NCBI GenBank assembly: GCA_017504735.1
Contig: JAFVQP010000117.1
Location: forward strand, 1-20,829
Reading direction: 5' to 3'
DNA from: Clostridia bacterium
Lineage (GTDB): Bacteria; Bacillota_A; Clostridia; Christensenellales; Borkfalkiaceae
Length of the DNA stretch: 20,829 nt
Positions within the stretch are counted from its first letter, which is position 1. Every line of letters begins with the position of its first letter. The notes beneath the pieces were generated by a model. The model was not told the DNA's origin, ran no database searches, and saw nothing but the letters and a program-made list of their open reading frames with translations. The position numbers were made by a program, and so were the translations under genes. Below, piece after piece: positions 1 through 9,131 of this stretch.

Positions 1-1
1 G

Positions 2-1756
2 CAGCTTTGCAATGAATTTCGGGAGTTTTTCCCCGAAAACCGTTTGGAATATTTCGTTTCCTACTACGATTATTATCAACCCGAGAGCTACATTCCGTCC
101 ACCGATACCTACATCGAGAAGGATTTGAGCATGAACGACGAAATCGATAAGCTGAGGAACAGCGCAACCTGTTCCTTGATGGAACGAGAGGACGTTTTGG
201 TGGTGGCGTCGGTGTCCTGCATTTACGGTTTGGGCGCGCCGGAAGAATATTTCCGTTTGTCCATTTCCCTGCGACCTGGTATGGAGTGGGAACGCAACGC
301 GCTGATGCGCAAGTTGATTGAATTGCAATATTCGAGAAACGATACCGACTTTAAGCGTTCGACCTTCCGCGTGAGGGGGGATTCGTTGGAAATTTTCCCT
401 GCGTCCAACTCCGAGGTGGTAATCCGTATTGAATTTTTCGGCGATGAAATCGAAAAGATTTACGAGGTGGAAGCGTTGACGGGCAACCGCTTAAACGAAT
501 TGTCGCACGTGGCGATTTTCCCCGCAAGCCAATACGCCGTCGGTACGGAAAAACTGCAAGGTGCGTTGGCGATGATTGAAGAAGATTTAAAAGGGGAAGT
601 GCGCGCTTTCGAAGAAAGCGGTAAAATTTTAGAGGCGCAACGCCTTAAACAGCGTACCGAACACGACCTAGAGATGATGCGTGAAATCGGGTATTGCAGC
701 GGTATTGAAAATTATAGCCGTTATTTCGACGGCAGACAGATTGGCGAGCCATCGTTCACCCTGCTGGATTATTTCCCGTCGGGAAACTTTTTGGTGTTTA
801 TCGACGAAAGCCACATGACGATCCCTCAAATCCGCGCGATGTATCACGGGGATTTGTCGAGAAAGAAGAATTTGGTGGAATACGGCTTCCGTATGAATTC
901 CGCTTATGATAACCGCCCGTTGACCTTTGCGGAGTTTGACGCGCGCGTACCGCAAATGATTTGCGTTTCCGCAACCCCTGCCCCGTACGAGCTGGAGCAG
1001 GCTGGGCAAAAGGTGGAACAGCTCATTCGTCCGACGGGTTTGCTTGACCCTGAAATCACGGTGAAACCGACGAGAGGGCAGATTGACGACTTGCTTTCCG
1101 AGGTGCATACGGTGGTAAACGAGGGGGGCAGGGTTTTGATCACGACCCTTACGAAGCGTATGGCGGAAGAATTGACGGACTATCTGAAAGAACATTCCGT
1201 CCGTGTAAAATATATGCACAGCGATATTGACACGCTGGAACGAATTGACATCGTAAACGGCTTGCGTTTGGGTGAGTTTGACGTACTTTGCGGTATCAAC
1301 CTGCTTCGTGAAGGGTTGGACTTGCCTGAGGTGAAGCTGGTGGCAATTTTAGACGCCGATAAGGAAGGCTTCCTCAGGAGTGACACCGCCTTGATACAGA
1401 CCATCGGTCGTGCGGCGCGTAACAGCGAGGGGCGCGTGGTGATGTATGCGGACGTAATAACGGACAGCATGAAACGCGCCATCGGGGAAACCAACCGTAG
1501 ACGTAAGGTGCAGGACGAATACAACAAGGCGCACGGCATTGTACCCAAGACGATCATCAAAGAGGTGAAATCCACCCTTAATATTACCAAGAAAAAGACG
1601 GACGATGATATTAAGATGCAGGATATTCCTGATGAAATCGAGAAGTTAAAGGCGTTGATGAAGGTGGCAAGCGGTCAGCTTGACTTTGAACGCGCCATTG
1701 AAATCCGTGAGAAAATTGCGGAGCTGAAGATGAAGCTTAGAAAGGCGACGAAATAG
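2..1756 (+). CDS. uvrB: UvrABC system protein B (excinuclease helicase subunit), 5' truncated by window edge
   Basis: UvrB is the DNA-damage verification helicase of nucleotide excision repair. It is loaded by UvrA and then recruits UvrC. The reading frame is open from base 2, so the gene starts outside the window; about 584 residues are visible, and roughly the first 75, including Walker A, are missing. Visible landmarks in order: the beta-hairpin segment [12 protein letters not shown] near the start, [17 protein letters not shown] (motif II region), SATPAPYE (motif III region), [24 protein letters not shown], and motif [13 protein letters not shown]-terminal UVR/UvrC-binding motif ([17 protein letters not shown]) ends the protein. 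It stops at TAG, 38 bases before uvrA, with no terminator between them, so the two are probably one operon. The identification is essentially certain. Confidence 0.97.
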   Translation, partial: QLCNEFREFFPENRLEYFVSYYDYYQPESYIPSTDTYIEKDLSMNDEIDKLRNSATCSLMEREDVLVVASVSCIYGLGAPEEYFRLSISLRPGMEWERNALMRKLIELQYSRNDTDFKRSTFRVRGDSLEIFPASNSEVVIRIEFFGDEIEKIYEVEALTGNRLNELSHVAIFPASQYAVGTEKLQGALAMIEEDLKGEVRAFEESGKILEAQRLKQRTEHDLEMMREIGYCSGIENYSRYFDGRQIGEPSFTLLDYFPSGNFLVFIDESHMTIPQIRAMYHGDLSRKKNLVEYGFRMNSAYDNRPLTFAEFDARVPQMICVSATPAPYELEQAGQKVEQLIRPTGLLDPEITVKPTRGQIDDLLSEVHTVVNEGGRVLITTLTKRMAEELTDYLKEHSVRVKYMHSDIDTLERIDIVNGLRLGEFDVLCGINLLREGLDLPEVKLVAILDADKEGFLRSDTALIQTIGRAARNSEGRVVMYADVITDSMKRAIGETNRRRKVQDEYNKAHGIVPKTIIKEVKSTLNITKKKTDDDIKMQDIPDEIEKLKALMKVASGQLDFERAIEIREKIAELKMKLRKATK

Positions 1757-1764
1757 AGAAAAGT

Positions 1765-1794
1765 GCATACCAGGTATGCGTTGAAAGGTAAAAT
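1765..1794 (+). repeat. Palindromic dispersed repeat, copy 1 (uvrB-uvrA gap)
   Basis: GCATACC-A-GGTATGC is a perfect 7-1-7 inverted repeat at 1765-1779. It is followed by GTTGAAAGGTAAAAT, which runs up to the uvrA ATG and includes its AAGG ribosome binding site. The core CAGGTATGCGTTGAA recurs at 19554 and 20658, and a 25/28-base match lies at 6723-6750. As RNA it could form only a 5-bp stem (GCAUA/UAUGC) with a 5-nt loop. Confidence 0.8.
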
Positions 1795-4611
1795 ATGCAA
1801 GAAGAAATCGTAGTAAAAGGCGCAAAAGAGAACAATTTGAAAAATATAGACGTGCGCATCCCTAGAAACAAGCTGACGGTACTTACGGGCTTGTCGGGCA
1901 GCGGCAAATCGACCTTGGCGTTCGACACCATCTTTGCGGAAGGACAAAGACGATACGTCGAGAGCCTTTCTTCCTATGCCCGTCAATTTTTGGGGCAAAT
2001 GGAAAAACCGGATGTGGAAAGCATAGACGGGCTTTCGCCCGCCATTTCCATCGACCAAAAGACCACCTCGCGCAACCCTCGTTCGACGGTGGGTACGGTC
2101 ACGGAAGTATACGATTATTTCCGTCTTTTATTCGCGCGTATCGGTGTGCCCCATTGTCCAAAGTGCGGTAGAGAAATCCGTCGTCAAACGGTAGATGAAA
2201 TTTGTGATAGAGTGATGGCAATGCCCGAGGGAAGTAAAATCCTCGTCAACGCCCCTGTGGTGCGTGGACGCAAGGGGGAATACGTTAAGGAACTCAACGG
2301 TTTTAAGAAAAGCGGTTACGGCAGGGTCAAAATCGACGGCATCGTGTACGATTTACAGGAAGAAATCAAACTGGAAAAGAATATCAAGCACAACATCTCC
2401 GTTGTTATTGACCGTTTGATTGTCTAACCGACGGTGCAAAAACGTTTGACGGACAGTTTAGAGGCGGCGTTAAAACTCGCCGACGGCTTGGTGGTGATTG
2501 ATTGCGATGGAAAAGAGGAGTTATATTCCGTCAACTACGCTTGCCCCGACTGTGGGATTTCGATTGAGGAAATCGAACCGAGAATGTTCTCGTTCAATAC
2601 CGTGTACGGTGCGTGTCCTACCTGTTCGGGCCTGGGCTTGAAGCAGTTTGTTGACCCTGACCTGATTTGTCCTGACAAAACGAAAACCTTGCGTGAAGGC
2701 GCAATGAAGGTAACGGGGTGGAATTTAGGTTCGGCTTCCATGGCGCTGATGGAGATGAACGCGCTGGCGAAAGTGTATAAATTTTCCCTTGACGTACCCG
2801 TACAGGACTTACCGCAAGGTGTCTATGAAATGTTAATGTACGGTGCGGATCGGGCTGTGGATATGCAATACGAAACCCGTACTTTTTCAGGTAGTTTCAA
2901 GAAGACCTGGGAAGGCTACGTCAATAACCTCGAACGCCGTTATGCGACCACAACGTCGGATGGGGTGAAGAGTGATATTCAGCGTTTAATGCACACCGCA
3001 CCTTGCGACGCTTGCAACGGAAAGCGTTTAAAAAAGGAAGCGCTTGCGGTGACGGTAGGCGGTAAAAATATCGCAGAGCTTTGCGATTTATCGGTGGACA
3101 ATTTGTGCCAATTTATGGACGATTTGAAACCGACTTTGACGGAAACGGAACACTTGATTGCGGATGCCATCATCAAAGAAATCAACAACCGTCTTGGCTT
3201 TTTACGCAACGTGGGGTTGAATTATCTCACCCTTGCAAGAACGGCGGTTACTTTGTCGGGCGGTGAAAGCCAGCGTATCCGTTTGGCAACGCAAATTGGC
3301 AGTGCCCTGACGGGTGTATTGTATATTTTGGACGAGCCGAGCATCGGCTTGCACCAACGCGACAATGAAAAATTGCTTAACTCTTTGAAAGGCTTGCGTG
3401 ATTTGGGGAATACCTTGATTGTGGTAGAACACGACGAGGATACGATGAAGGCGGCGGACTATATCGTCGATATCGGGCCAAAAGCAGGGGTGCACGGCGG
3501 TGAAGTGGTGGCTTGCGGTACGCAAGCGGACATTATGGCGGAGCCTCGTTCGATTACGGGGGATTATTTATCAGGCAGAAGAAGGATTGAAACGCCTACG
3601 GTGCGTAAAGCTCCGATGGATAAATGGCTGAAGGTGTACGGCTGTCAGCAAAACAACCTCAAAAATATCGATATCAAGGTACCCGTGGGTTTGATTACGG
3701 CGGTAACGGGTGTATCGGGCAGCGGTAAATCGAGCTTTGTCAACGAAATCGTATATCCTATTTTGGCAAACACGCACAACGGCGCAAAGCATGCCCTTGG
3801 TAAGTATGCAAGGGTAGAGGGTGTGGAACATTTTGACAAGGTAATCGATATTGATCAATCTCCCATCGGCAGAACGCCGCGCAGCAACCCTGCAACTTAT
3901 ACGGGGGTATTCAACGCCATTCGCGACTTGTTTGCGATGACCCCCGATGCCAAAGAAAGGGGATACAAGGCAGGCAGGTTTTCGTTTAACGTGTCGGGCG
4001 GACGGTGCGAGCATTGTTTCGGCGACGGCATTATCAAGATTGAGATGCACTTCTTACCCGATATTTTCGTACCTTGTGAAGTGTGCGGCGGCAAACGTTA
4101 CAACCGTGAAACTTTAGAGGTAAAATATAAGGGCAAGAGCATTGCGGACGTGTTGGATATGACGGTGGAAGAGGCGTGTGAATTCTTTGCGCCCGTTCCT
4201 AGTATCTACAATAAGATAAAGACTTTGAATGCGGTAGGGCTTGGGTATATTAAGCTTGGGCAAAGTTCCACAACGCTGTCGGGCGGTGAAGCGCAGCGTG
4301 TAAAGCTGGCAACCGAGCTTGCAAAACGCTCCACGGGCAAGACCTGTTATATTTTGGACGAGCCGACAACGGGTTTGCATAGCTACGACGTGGATAAGCT
4401 GATTAAAATTTTAACCCAGCTTCGCGAAGGGGGTAATACGGTACTTGTAATTGAGCATAACTTAGACGTTATCAAAACGGCGGATTATATTGTCGATTTG
4501 GGGCCTGAAGGGGGTAGCGGCGGCGGTACGGTTGTGTGCGAGGGGACGCCTGAAGAGGTGGCGAACGTCGAAAACAGCTACACAGGTCAGTTCTTAAAGA
4601 AAATATTGTAA
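1795..4611 (+). pseudogene. uvrA: UvrABC system protein A, interrupted by an in-frame TAA at codon 211
   Basis: UvrA is the damage-recognition ABC-type ATPase of nucleotide excision repair. The frame spans 939 codons, the normal UvrA length. The first ATP-binding loop GLSGSGKST is at residues 32-40. Zinc cysteines CPDC and CPTC are at about 250-277. The first signature LSGGESQR starts at about 487, with Walker B YILDEPSIGLH after it. The second Walker A GVSGSGKSS is near 640, a CEHC/CEVC zinc module follows, and the second signature LSGGEAQR is followed by YILDEPTTGLH. The frame stays constant throughout, but codon 211 (2425-2427) is TAA, inside DRLIV-stop-PTVQKRLTDSLE. UvrA homologues commonly have Lys at that position, so a single AAA-to-TAA change explains it. 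A GTG at 2434 could restart translation but has no visible Shine-Dalgarno sequence, and the product would lack the first Walker A. The cause could be a real nonsense mutation, a sequence error, or (less likely) readthrough. Confidence 0.85.
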
Positions 4612-4620
4612 AAAGTATAT

Positions 4621-4665
4621 ACGCCCGAGGGGTGCGATTGGCGCCCCTCGGGCGTAGTTTCATTT
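4621..4665 (+). terminator. Strong Rho-independent terminator after uvrA
   Basis: ACGCCCGAGGGG (4621-4632) pairs perfectly with CCCCTCGGGCGT (4644-4655). Three further inner pairs (one G-T) leave a GATTG loop. The stem is about 15 bp and is followed by AGTTTCATTTTT. It begins 9 bases after the uvrA stop. Confidence 0.93.
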
Positions 4666-4709
4666 TTACCGATTTGTTCGTTAAAGATTACTCTTTTTTT
4701 TCTATATAC

Positions 4710-4738
4710 TTGCAAAAGGTACGAAACTATGTTATACT
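4710..4738 (+). promoter_or_regulatory. SigA-type promoter for the beta-mannosidase gene
   Basis: TTGCAA (4710-4715), a 17-base spacer, then TATACT (4733-4738) preceded by TGT (extended -10). Transcription would start about 20 bases before the ATG at 4766. The ribosome binding site is GAGGTGG. Confidence 0.8.
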
Positions 4739-4765
4739 GATGTTACCATAAAACGAGGTGGCAAG

Positions 4766-7171
4766 ATGAAAAAATATTGTTTGAATGGTGTATGGACGAT
4801 GTCAGGCAACGGATATGCGGTCAATGGTCGCATACCTGGGTCGGTCTTTTCCTTTTTATACTTGGATAATGGGCTGTTGCCCGATCCTCATTATCGAGAT
4901 AATGAACAGCTGTATTTAGATGCGTCTGAGCACGAATACACGTTTAGCCGTACCTTCGATTATACCCCGACGGGCAACCCCGTTCGCTTGGTGTTCGAGG
5001 GGTTGGATACCCTTTGCAGTGTGTATCTCAACGGACAAAAGATTGCCGACACCGAAAATATGCACGTTAAGTACGAGTTTGACGTCAGCGGACTTTTACA
5101 GCAGGGTGAAAACCACCTTTCCGTGGTATGCCACCCCGTCAATGCGTATATGAAAGAGAAGAACGCCAAGGCGCGCTTGTTTGGCGCTACCGATTGTATG
5201 GAGGGCTACCCCTACGTGCGCAAGGCGCATTGTACGATGGGATGGGACTGGGGTCCTCGTTTGCCCGATGCAGGTATTTGGCGAAACGTTTATTTACTTG
5301 AAAAAGATGGTGCGGAAATCGTAGATATCCACGTAACGCAACGCCACGAAAACGGCAGAGTATATCTTACCCCCAACGTTACGTTGGATGGCGAGGGTGA
5401 GGTGGAAATTTCCTTACTTGCGCCTAATGGGCAATCGGTCAATTTGACGGCGAATACGGAAAATGAGGTAAACAATCCACAGCTTTGGTGGCCGAACGGG
5501 TTGGGAGAACAGTATTTATATACCCTGACGGTTACCGTCAAAGCGCAGAGTGGTATCGCCGATGAAAAGACCTTAAAAATCGGGCTTCGCACCTTGGAAC
5601 TTATCCGTGAAAAGGATGATTTTGGCGAAGGTTTTTATCATAAGGTAAACGGTGTGGATATGTTTGCGATGGGTGCGGATTATATCCCCGAAGATACCAT
5701 TTTCAGCCGTATTACCCCTGAAAGAACGAGGGAGCTGTTGACGCATTGCCGTGATTGTAATTTCAACGCCATTCGCGTATGGGGCGGTGGGTATTACCCC
5801 GACGATTTCTTCTTTGATATCTGCGACGAGCTTGGTTTGGTAGTCTTCTTTGACCTGATGTTTGCCTGCTCGGTTTACGAACCAGACGATACCATGTACG
5901 AGAACATTCGTGTGGAAGTGGTACAAAACGTGACGCGTATCCGTCACCATGCCTGCCTGGGCTTGATTTGCGGGAACAATGAAATTGAGTGGCACTTCTA
6001 CGAATACGTTGCCATTTCAGGAAGACAGGATTTGAAAAATTTGGAAGGCAAATACCTTTACTTATTTGAGGATATGTTGCCAAAGTTGATACAAGAGGTT
6101 GCGCCTTATTTGAAATACATACCTTCTTCCCCGACCTCGGTGGGTGGTTTTCGTGACCCCAACGGCGAAGGGTATGGTGATTGCCACGATTGGGACGCTG
6201 ATTACATTTTGACCCGTAACCATTTCTATCGCTACGTTAGCGAATTTGGGTTCCAGTCCTTCCCCTGTATGAAAACGGTGGAAAGTTTTACTGCGGAAGG
6301 GGATAGAAATGCGCACAGCCGCATTATGGATATGCACCAACGCTCTTTTGGCGGGAACGAATTGATTTTTAACTTCTTGACGAAGAATTATTTATACCCC
6401 AACGATTTTGCAACCTATCTTTACGCAACGCAGGTGTTGCAGGCGGAAGCGGTGAAGTATAAGGTGGAGCATTTCCGCCGCAACCGCGGTCGCTGTATGG
6501 GTACGCTGTATTGGCAGCTGAACGATATTTGGCAGGGTACAAGCTGGGCAAGTATCGATTATTGCGGTCGATACAAGGTATTGCAATATGCGGCAAAGCG
6601 TTTTTACGCGCCCGTTGTATTGACCTGCGAAGAGGTTGGCGAGGTGCAAAACCGCCGCAGCGTGAATATGGAACGCGGTGTATTCAAGACGGAAAAATCG
6701 GCGCAGCTTTGTGTAACAAACGATACCAGGTATGCGATGAGTGGTAAAATTTGCTGGAAACTGTGCGATGCGGACAGCAATATTTTACAATCAGGCGAAG
6801 AGGAAGTGACGGTTTCTCCCTTGTCGGTAGAGCGTTTAGAGAAAATGGATTTTTCGGATATCAATCCACAAACGGCACACTTGACGTTTGCGCTTGTGAA
6901 GGATGGCGAAACGATTTCTGAGGGGAGCGTATTGTTCACGCAGGCAAAGTATTACGATTTCAAAGACCCTAACCTTCGTTGTGAAATTGCGGACGGGGAA
7001 ATCCTCGTTTGCAGCGATGCTTACGCAAAATCCGTTTGGATTGAGGGTGTCGATGGGGATTTACTGTTGGAAGACAACGGCTTTGATATGGAAAAGGGTT
7101 GCCGCAAGGTGCGGATTTTGTCGGGTAATGCGACACAGTTGATTGTAAAATCTGTTTACAATATTCGATAA
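4766..7171 (+). CDS. Beta-mannosidase, glycoside hydrolase family 2, cytoplasmic
   Basis: The protein has 801 residues and the family 2 layout: N-terminal jelly-roll domain (FEGLDTLCSVYLNGQ around 78-91; GWDWGPRLPDAGIWRNVYL at 159-177), an immunoglobulin-like domain, then a TIM barrel from about 290 to 610. RVWGGGYYP at 337-345 is typical of the mannosidase branch. The acid/base Glu is E406 in CGNNEIEW, and the nucleophile is probably E493 in VSEFGFQSFP. There is no signal peptide, so it probably removes terminal beta-mannose from short manno-oligosaccharides or N-glycan cores after import. The start ATG follows GAGGTGG. The gene stands alone, with its own promoter and a terminator upstream; no transporter or mannose-metabolism partner is visible. 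Codons at 6723-6750 contain a copy of the dispersed repeat. A glucuronidase or galactosidase identity is less likely because of the CGNNEIEW/WGGGYY context. Confidence 0.92.
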   Translation: MKKYCLNGVWTMSGNGYAVNGRIPGSVFSFLYLDNGLLPDPHYRDNEQLYLDASEHEYTFSRTFDYTPTGNPVRLVFEGLDTLCSVYLNGQKIADTENMHVKYEFDVSGLLQQGENHLSVVCHPVNAYMKEKNAKARLFGATDCMEGYPYVRKAHCTMGWDWGPRLPDAGIWRNVYLLEKDGAEIVDIHVTQRHENGRVYLTPNVTLDGEGEVEISLLAPNGQSVNLTANTENEVNNPQLWWPNGLGEQYLYTLTVTVKAQSGIADEKTLKIGLRTLELIREKDDFGEGFYHKVNGVDMFAMGADYIPEDTIFSRITPERTRELLTHCRDCNFNAIRVWGGGYYPDDFFFDICDELGLVVFFDLMFACSVYEPDDTMYENIRVEVVQNVTRIRHHACLGLICGNNEIEWHFYEYVAISGRQDLKNLEGKYLYLFEDMLPKLIQEVAPYLKYIPSSPTSVGGFRDPNGEGYGDCHDWDADYILTRNHFYRYVSEFGFQSFPCMKTVESFTAEGDRNAHSRIMDMHQRSFGGNELIFNFLTKNYLYPNDFATYLYATQVLQAEAVKYKVEHFRRNRGRCMGTLYWQLNDIWQGTSWASIDYCGRYKVLQYAAKRFYAPVVLTCEEVGEVQNRRSVNMERGVFKTEKSAQLCVTNDTRYAMSGKICWKLCDADSNILQSGEEEVTVSPLSVERLEKMDFSDINPQTAHLTFALVKDGETISEGSVLFTQAKYYDFKDPNLRCEIADGEILVCSDAYAKSVWIEGVDGDLLLEDNGFDMEKGCRKVRILSGNATQLIVKSVYNIR
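6723..6750 (+). repeat. In-frame copy of the dispersed repeat inside the beta-mannosidase gene
   Basis: This stretch matches the uvrB-uvrA gap sequence 1767-1794 at 25 of 28 bases. It begins ATACCAGGTATGCG and ends GGTAAAAT. The 5-1-5 palindrome ATACC-A-GGTAT is kept. It is read as T-R-Y-A-M-S-G-K within the beta-rich C-terminal region. Confidence 0.6.
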
Positions 7172-7213
7172 ATGAAAAAATCGTGAAAATGTCAAAAATT
7201 CTTTTTTAAACAG

Positions 7214-7242
7214 TTGACTTTATATTTTTATAAAAATATAAT
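7214..7242 (+). promoter_or_regulatory. Promoter of the ABC exporter operon
   Basis: TTGACT (7214-7219), a 17-base spacer, then TATAAT (7237-7242). The predicted transcription start is near 7249, giving a leader of about 74 bases. Confidence 0.85.
7220..7241. promoter_or_regulatory. 22-bp perfect palindrome overlapping the -10 box (candidate operator)
   Basis: The half-site TTATATTTTTA is followed directly by its exact reverse complement TAAAAATATAA. The palindrome fills the spacer and covers the first five bases of the -10 box, where a bound dimeric repressor would block RNA polymerase. It is A/T only, so some symmetry could arise by chance, but 11 consecutive matched pairs is notable. No regulator gene is adjacent. 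Confidence 0.6.
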
Positions 7243-7253
7243 AAGGATAGTAG

Positions 7254-7279
7254 CTTTGCGCGCTTACGGGCGCGCAAAG
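7254..7279 (+). promoter_or_regulatory. GC-rich hairpin at the 5' end of the ABC exporter mRNA
   Basis: CTTTGCGCGC (7254-7263) pairs perfectly with GCGCGCAAAG (7270-7279) around a TTACGG loop. It starts about five bases after the predicted transcription start and about 43 bases before the ATG. The following bases (TCCATTTTCATAG) make a poor T-tract. A 5' stabilising stem or a weak attenuator is therefore more likely than a full terminator. Confidence 0.7.
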
Positions 7280-7322
7280 TCCATTTTCATAGAAAAATAA
7301 TACGTAAAGGTACGGTGAAGAT

Positions 7323-9131
7323 ATGGCTAGGCATAGCAATGGTATGGTAAAAACGTTGTTAAAAAGTGTACGGCAGTACAAAAAGCCTTCCTTGATTACG
7401 CCCTTTTTTATGGCGTTAGAGGCTTTTTGTGAGTGCTTATTGCCCTTTTTTATGGCGAAAATGATTGCCGCAATTGATATTGAGGGTATTCAAGCCAATG
7501 AGGCAATGACGGAAATTTTAAAATACGGTGCAATCCTTTTGGGGCTTGCTATGTTATCAATGGCAAGCGGTGCGTTGGCAGGGAAGTTTGCGGCAACGGC
7601 AAGCTGCGGATTTGCCAGCAATTTGCGCCACGATTTATTTTATCGGGTACAGAAGTTTTCCTTTTCAAACGTGGATAAATTTTCTACGTCCTCGCTCGTT
7701 ACCCGTTTGACGACGGACGTAACCAACGTACAGCATGCTTATCAAATGTGCTTGCGTATCGCCATCCGCGTGCCCTTGCAATTTTTGTTTGCAATCATCA
7801 TGAGCTTCACGGTCAACCCGAAGCTTGCTTGGATCTTCTTGACGGTCGTGCCGTTCTTGGGTATCATTATTATTTCGATTATGCGCTACGTTATGCCCTT
7901 TTTCCGTCGTATTTTCAAAAAGTACGATGCACTCAACAATTCCGTACAGGAAAACGTGGGCGGTATCCGTGTGGTGAAGGCATTTGTACGTGAAGAGCAT
8001 GAAAAAGGGAAGTTTGAAACGGCTGCAGGGGAAGTGCGCAACGACTTTACCAAAGCAGAAAAAATTCTCGCTATTAATACGCCGATGATGACCTTCTTCA
8101 TCAACTTCGCATCGATTTTGATTTCTGTTTTTGCGGCGTATGCGATTATAGACAAAACGCACTGGGCGGCGTTTGACGGATTTGGGAAAGGGGAGCTGTC
8201 CGCTTTGATTTCCTATGGTATCCAAATGCTGTCCTGCCTTATGATGTTCTCGATGATTTTCGTAATGCTGTCTATGTCTTTAGAATCGGCAAGACGTATC
8301 ACGGAAGTGTTAAATGAGGAATCGGATATCGTTAGCCCTGAAAACGGTGTACAAGAAGTAAAAGACGGTTCTATCCGTTTTGAAAACGTTAACTTTAAGT
8401 ATTCGGAAAAGGCGCACAACTATGCGTTATCCGACATTGACCTTGACATTCAATCGGGAGAAACGGTTGGTATCTTAGGCGGTACGGGCTCTTCTAAGAC
8501 AACCCTTATCCAGTTGTTGCCTCGTTTGTACGATGCCACGGAAGGAAACGTATACGTTGGCGGTGTGAACGTAAAGGATTACGATTTGGACGTGTTACGT
8601 AAGGAAGTATCCATCGTATTGCAAAAGAACGTATTGTTCTCTGGTACGATTAAGGAAAACCTGCGTTGGGGGGATGAAAACGCAACGGATGAAGATATTG
8701 TGCGTGTGTGCAAGCTTGCGCAGGCGGACGAATTTATCAATGGGTTCCCCGATGGTTATGATACCTATATCGAACAGGGGGGTACCAACGTTTCGGGCGG
8801 TCAAAAACAACGTCTTTGTATTGCGCGCGCCTTGCTCCGTAAGCCGAAGGTGTTGATTTTGGACGATTCTACCTCGGCGGTGGACACCAAAACGGACGCA
8901 TTGATTAGAAGGGCGTTTGCGGAAGAAATCCCCAACACCACGAAGATTATCATTGCGCAACGTGTAGCCTCGGTAGAGTATGCGGATAAAATTTTGATTT
9001 TAGACGGCGGTAAAATTGTTGCCTGCGGTAAACATGCCGAATTGTTGCAAACGAGTAATATTTACCGTGAAATTTACGAGGCGCAGACAAAGAAAGACGT
9101 AGATGAAACGAAGTGGGAGGTGAACGAATAA
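7323..9131 (+). CDS. ABC exporter half-transporter with degenerate ATP site (heterodimer subunit 1)
   Basis: This is a 602-residue fused membrane/ATPase half-transporter: six predicted membrane helices in residues 22-325, then the nucleotide-binding domain. The Walker A is GGTGSSKTT (386-394), with Ser in place of the usual third Gly. The signature VSGGQKQR is at 490-497. Walker B reads LILDD (511-515), with Asp515 where the catalytic Glu normally stands. The switch His is Gln546 in IIAQRVASV. These changes match the non-hydrolysing site of heterodimeric exporters such as TM287/288, LmrCD and YheI/YheH. Substrates in that group are drugs or lipids; here the substrate is unknown. The stop TAA shares its last A with the ATG of the partner gene, so the two are translationally coupled. 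The ribosome binding site GGTGAAG is modest. Confidence 0.93.
   Translation: MARHSNGMVKTLLKSVRQYKKPSLITPFFMALEAFCECLLPFFMAKMIAAIDIEGIQANEAMTEILKYGAILLGLAMLSMASGALAGKFAATASCGFASNLRHDLFYRVQKFSFSNVDKFSTSSLVTRLTTDVTNVQHAYQMCLRIAIRVPLQFLFAIIMSFTVNPKLAWIFLTVVPFLGIIIISIMRYVMPFFRRIFKKYDALNNSVQENVGGIRVVKAFVREEHEKGKFETAAGEVRNDFTKAEKILAINTPMMTFFINFASILISVFAAYAIIDKTHWAAFDGFGKGELSALISYGIQMLSCLMMFSMIFVMLSMSLESARRITEVLNEESDIVSPENGVQEVKDGSIRFENVNFKYSEKAHNYALSDIDLDIQSGETVGILGGTGSSKTTLIQLLPRLYDATEGNVYVGGVNVKDYDLDVLRKEVSIVLQKNVLFSGTIKENLRWGDENATDEDIVRVCKLAQADEFINGFPDGYDTYIEQGGTNVSGGQKQRLCIARALLRKPKVLILDDSTSAVDTKTDALIRRAFAEEIPNTTKIIIAQRVASVEYADKILILDGGKIVACGKHAELLQTSNIYREIYEAQTKKDVDETKWEVNE

Noticed and set aside
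668..1219. 183-residue reverse ORF opposite uvrB
   Set aside because: It lies wholly inside a well-conserved gene, shows no recognisable domain, and is composed as expected for an antisense shadow.
2434..4611. Separate gene starting at GTG 2434
   Set aside because: It continues UvrA in the same frame after one stop codon, has no ribosome binding site, and would lack the first Walker A; treated as part of the interrupted uvrA.
4829..4838. GCATACCTGG in the beta-mannosidase as another repeat copy on the reverse strand
   Set aside because: Only 10 bases match, with no extension into the GTTGAA part; expected by chance and coding constraint.
9113..9130. Earlier GTG start for the second ABC subunit
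   Set aside because: The ATG at 9131 has GGGAGGTG in front of it and the common TAATG overlap with the upstream stop; the GTG has no such site.
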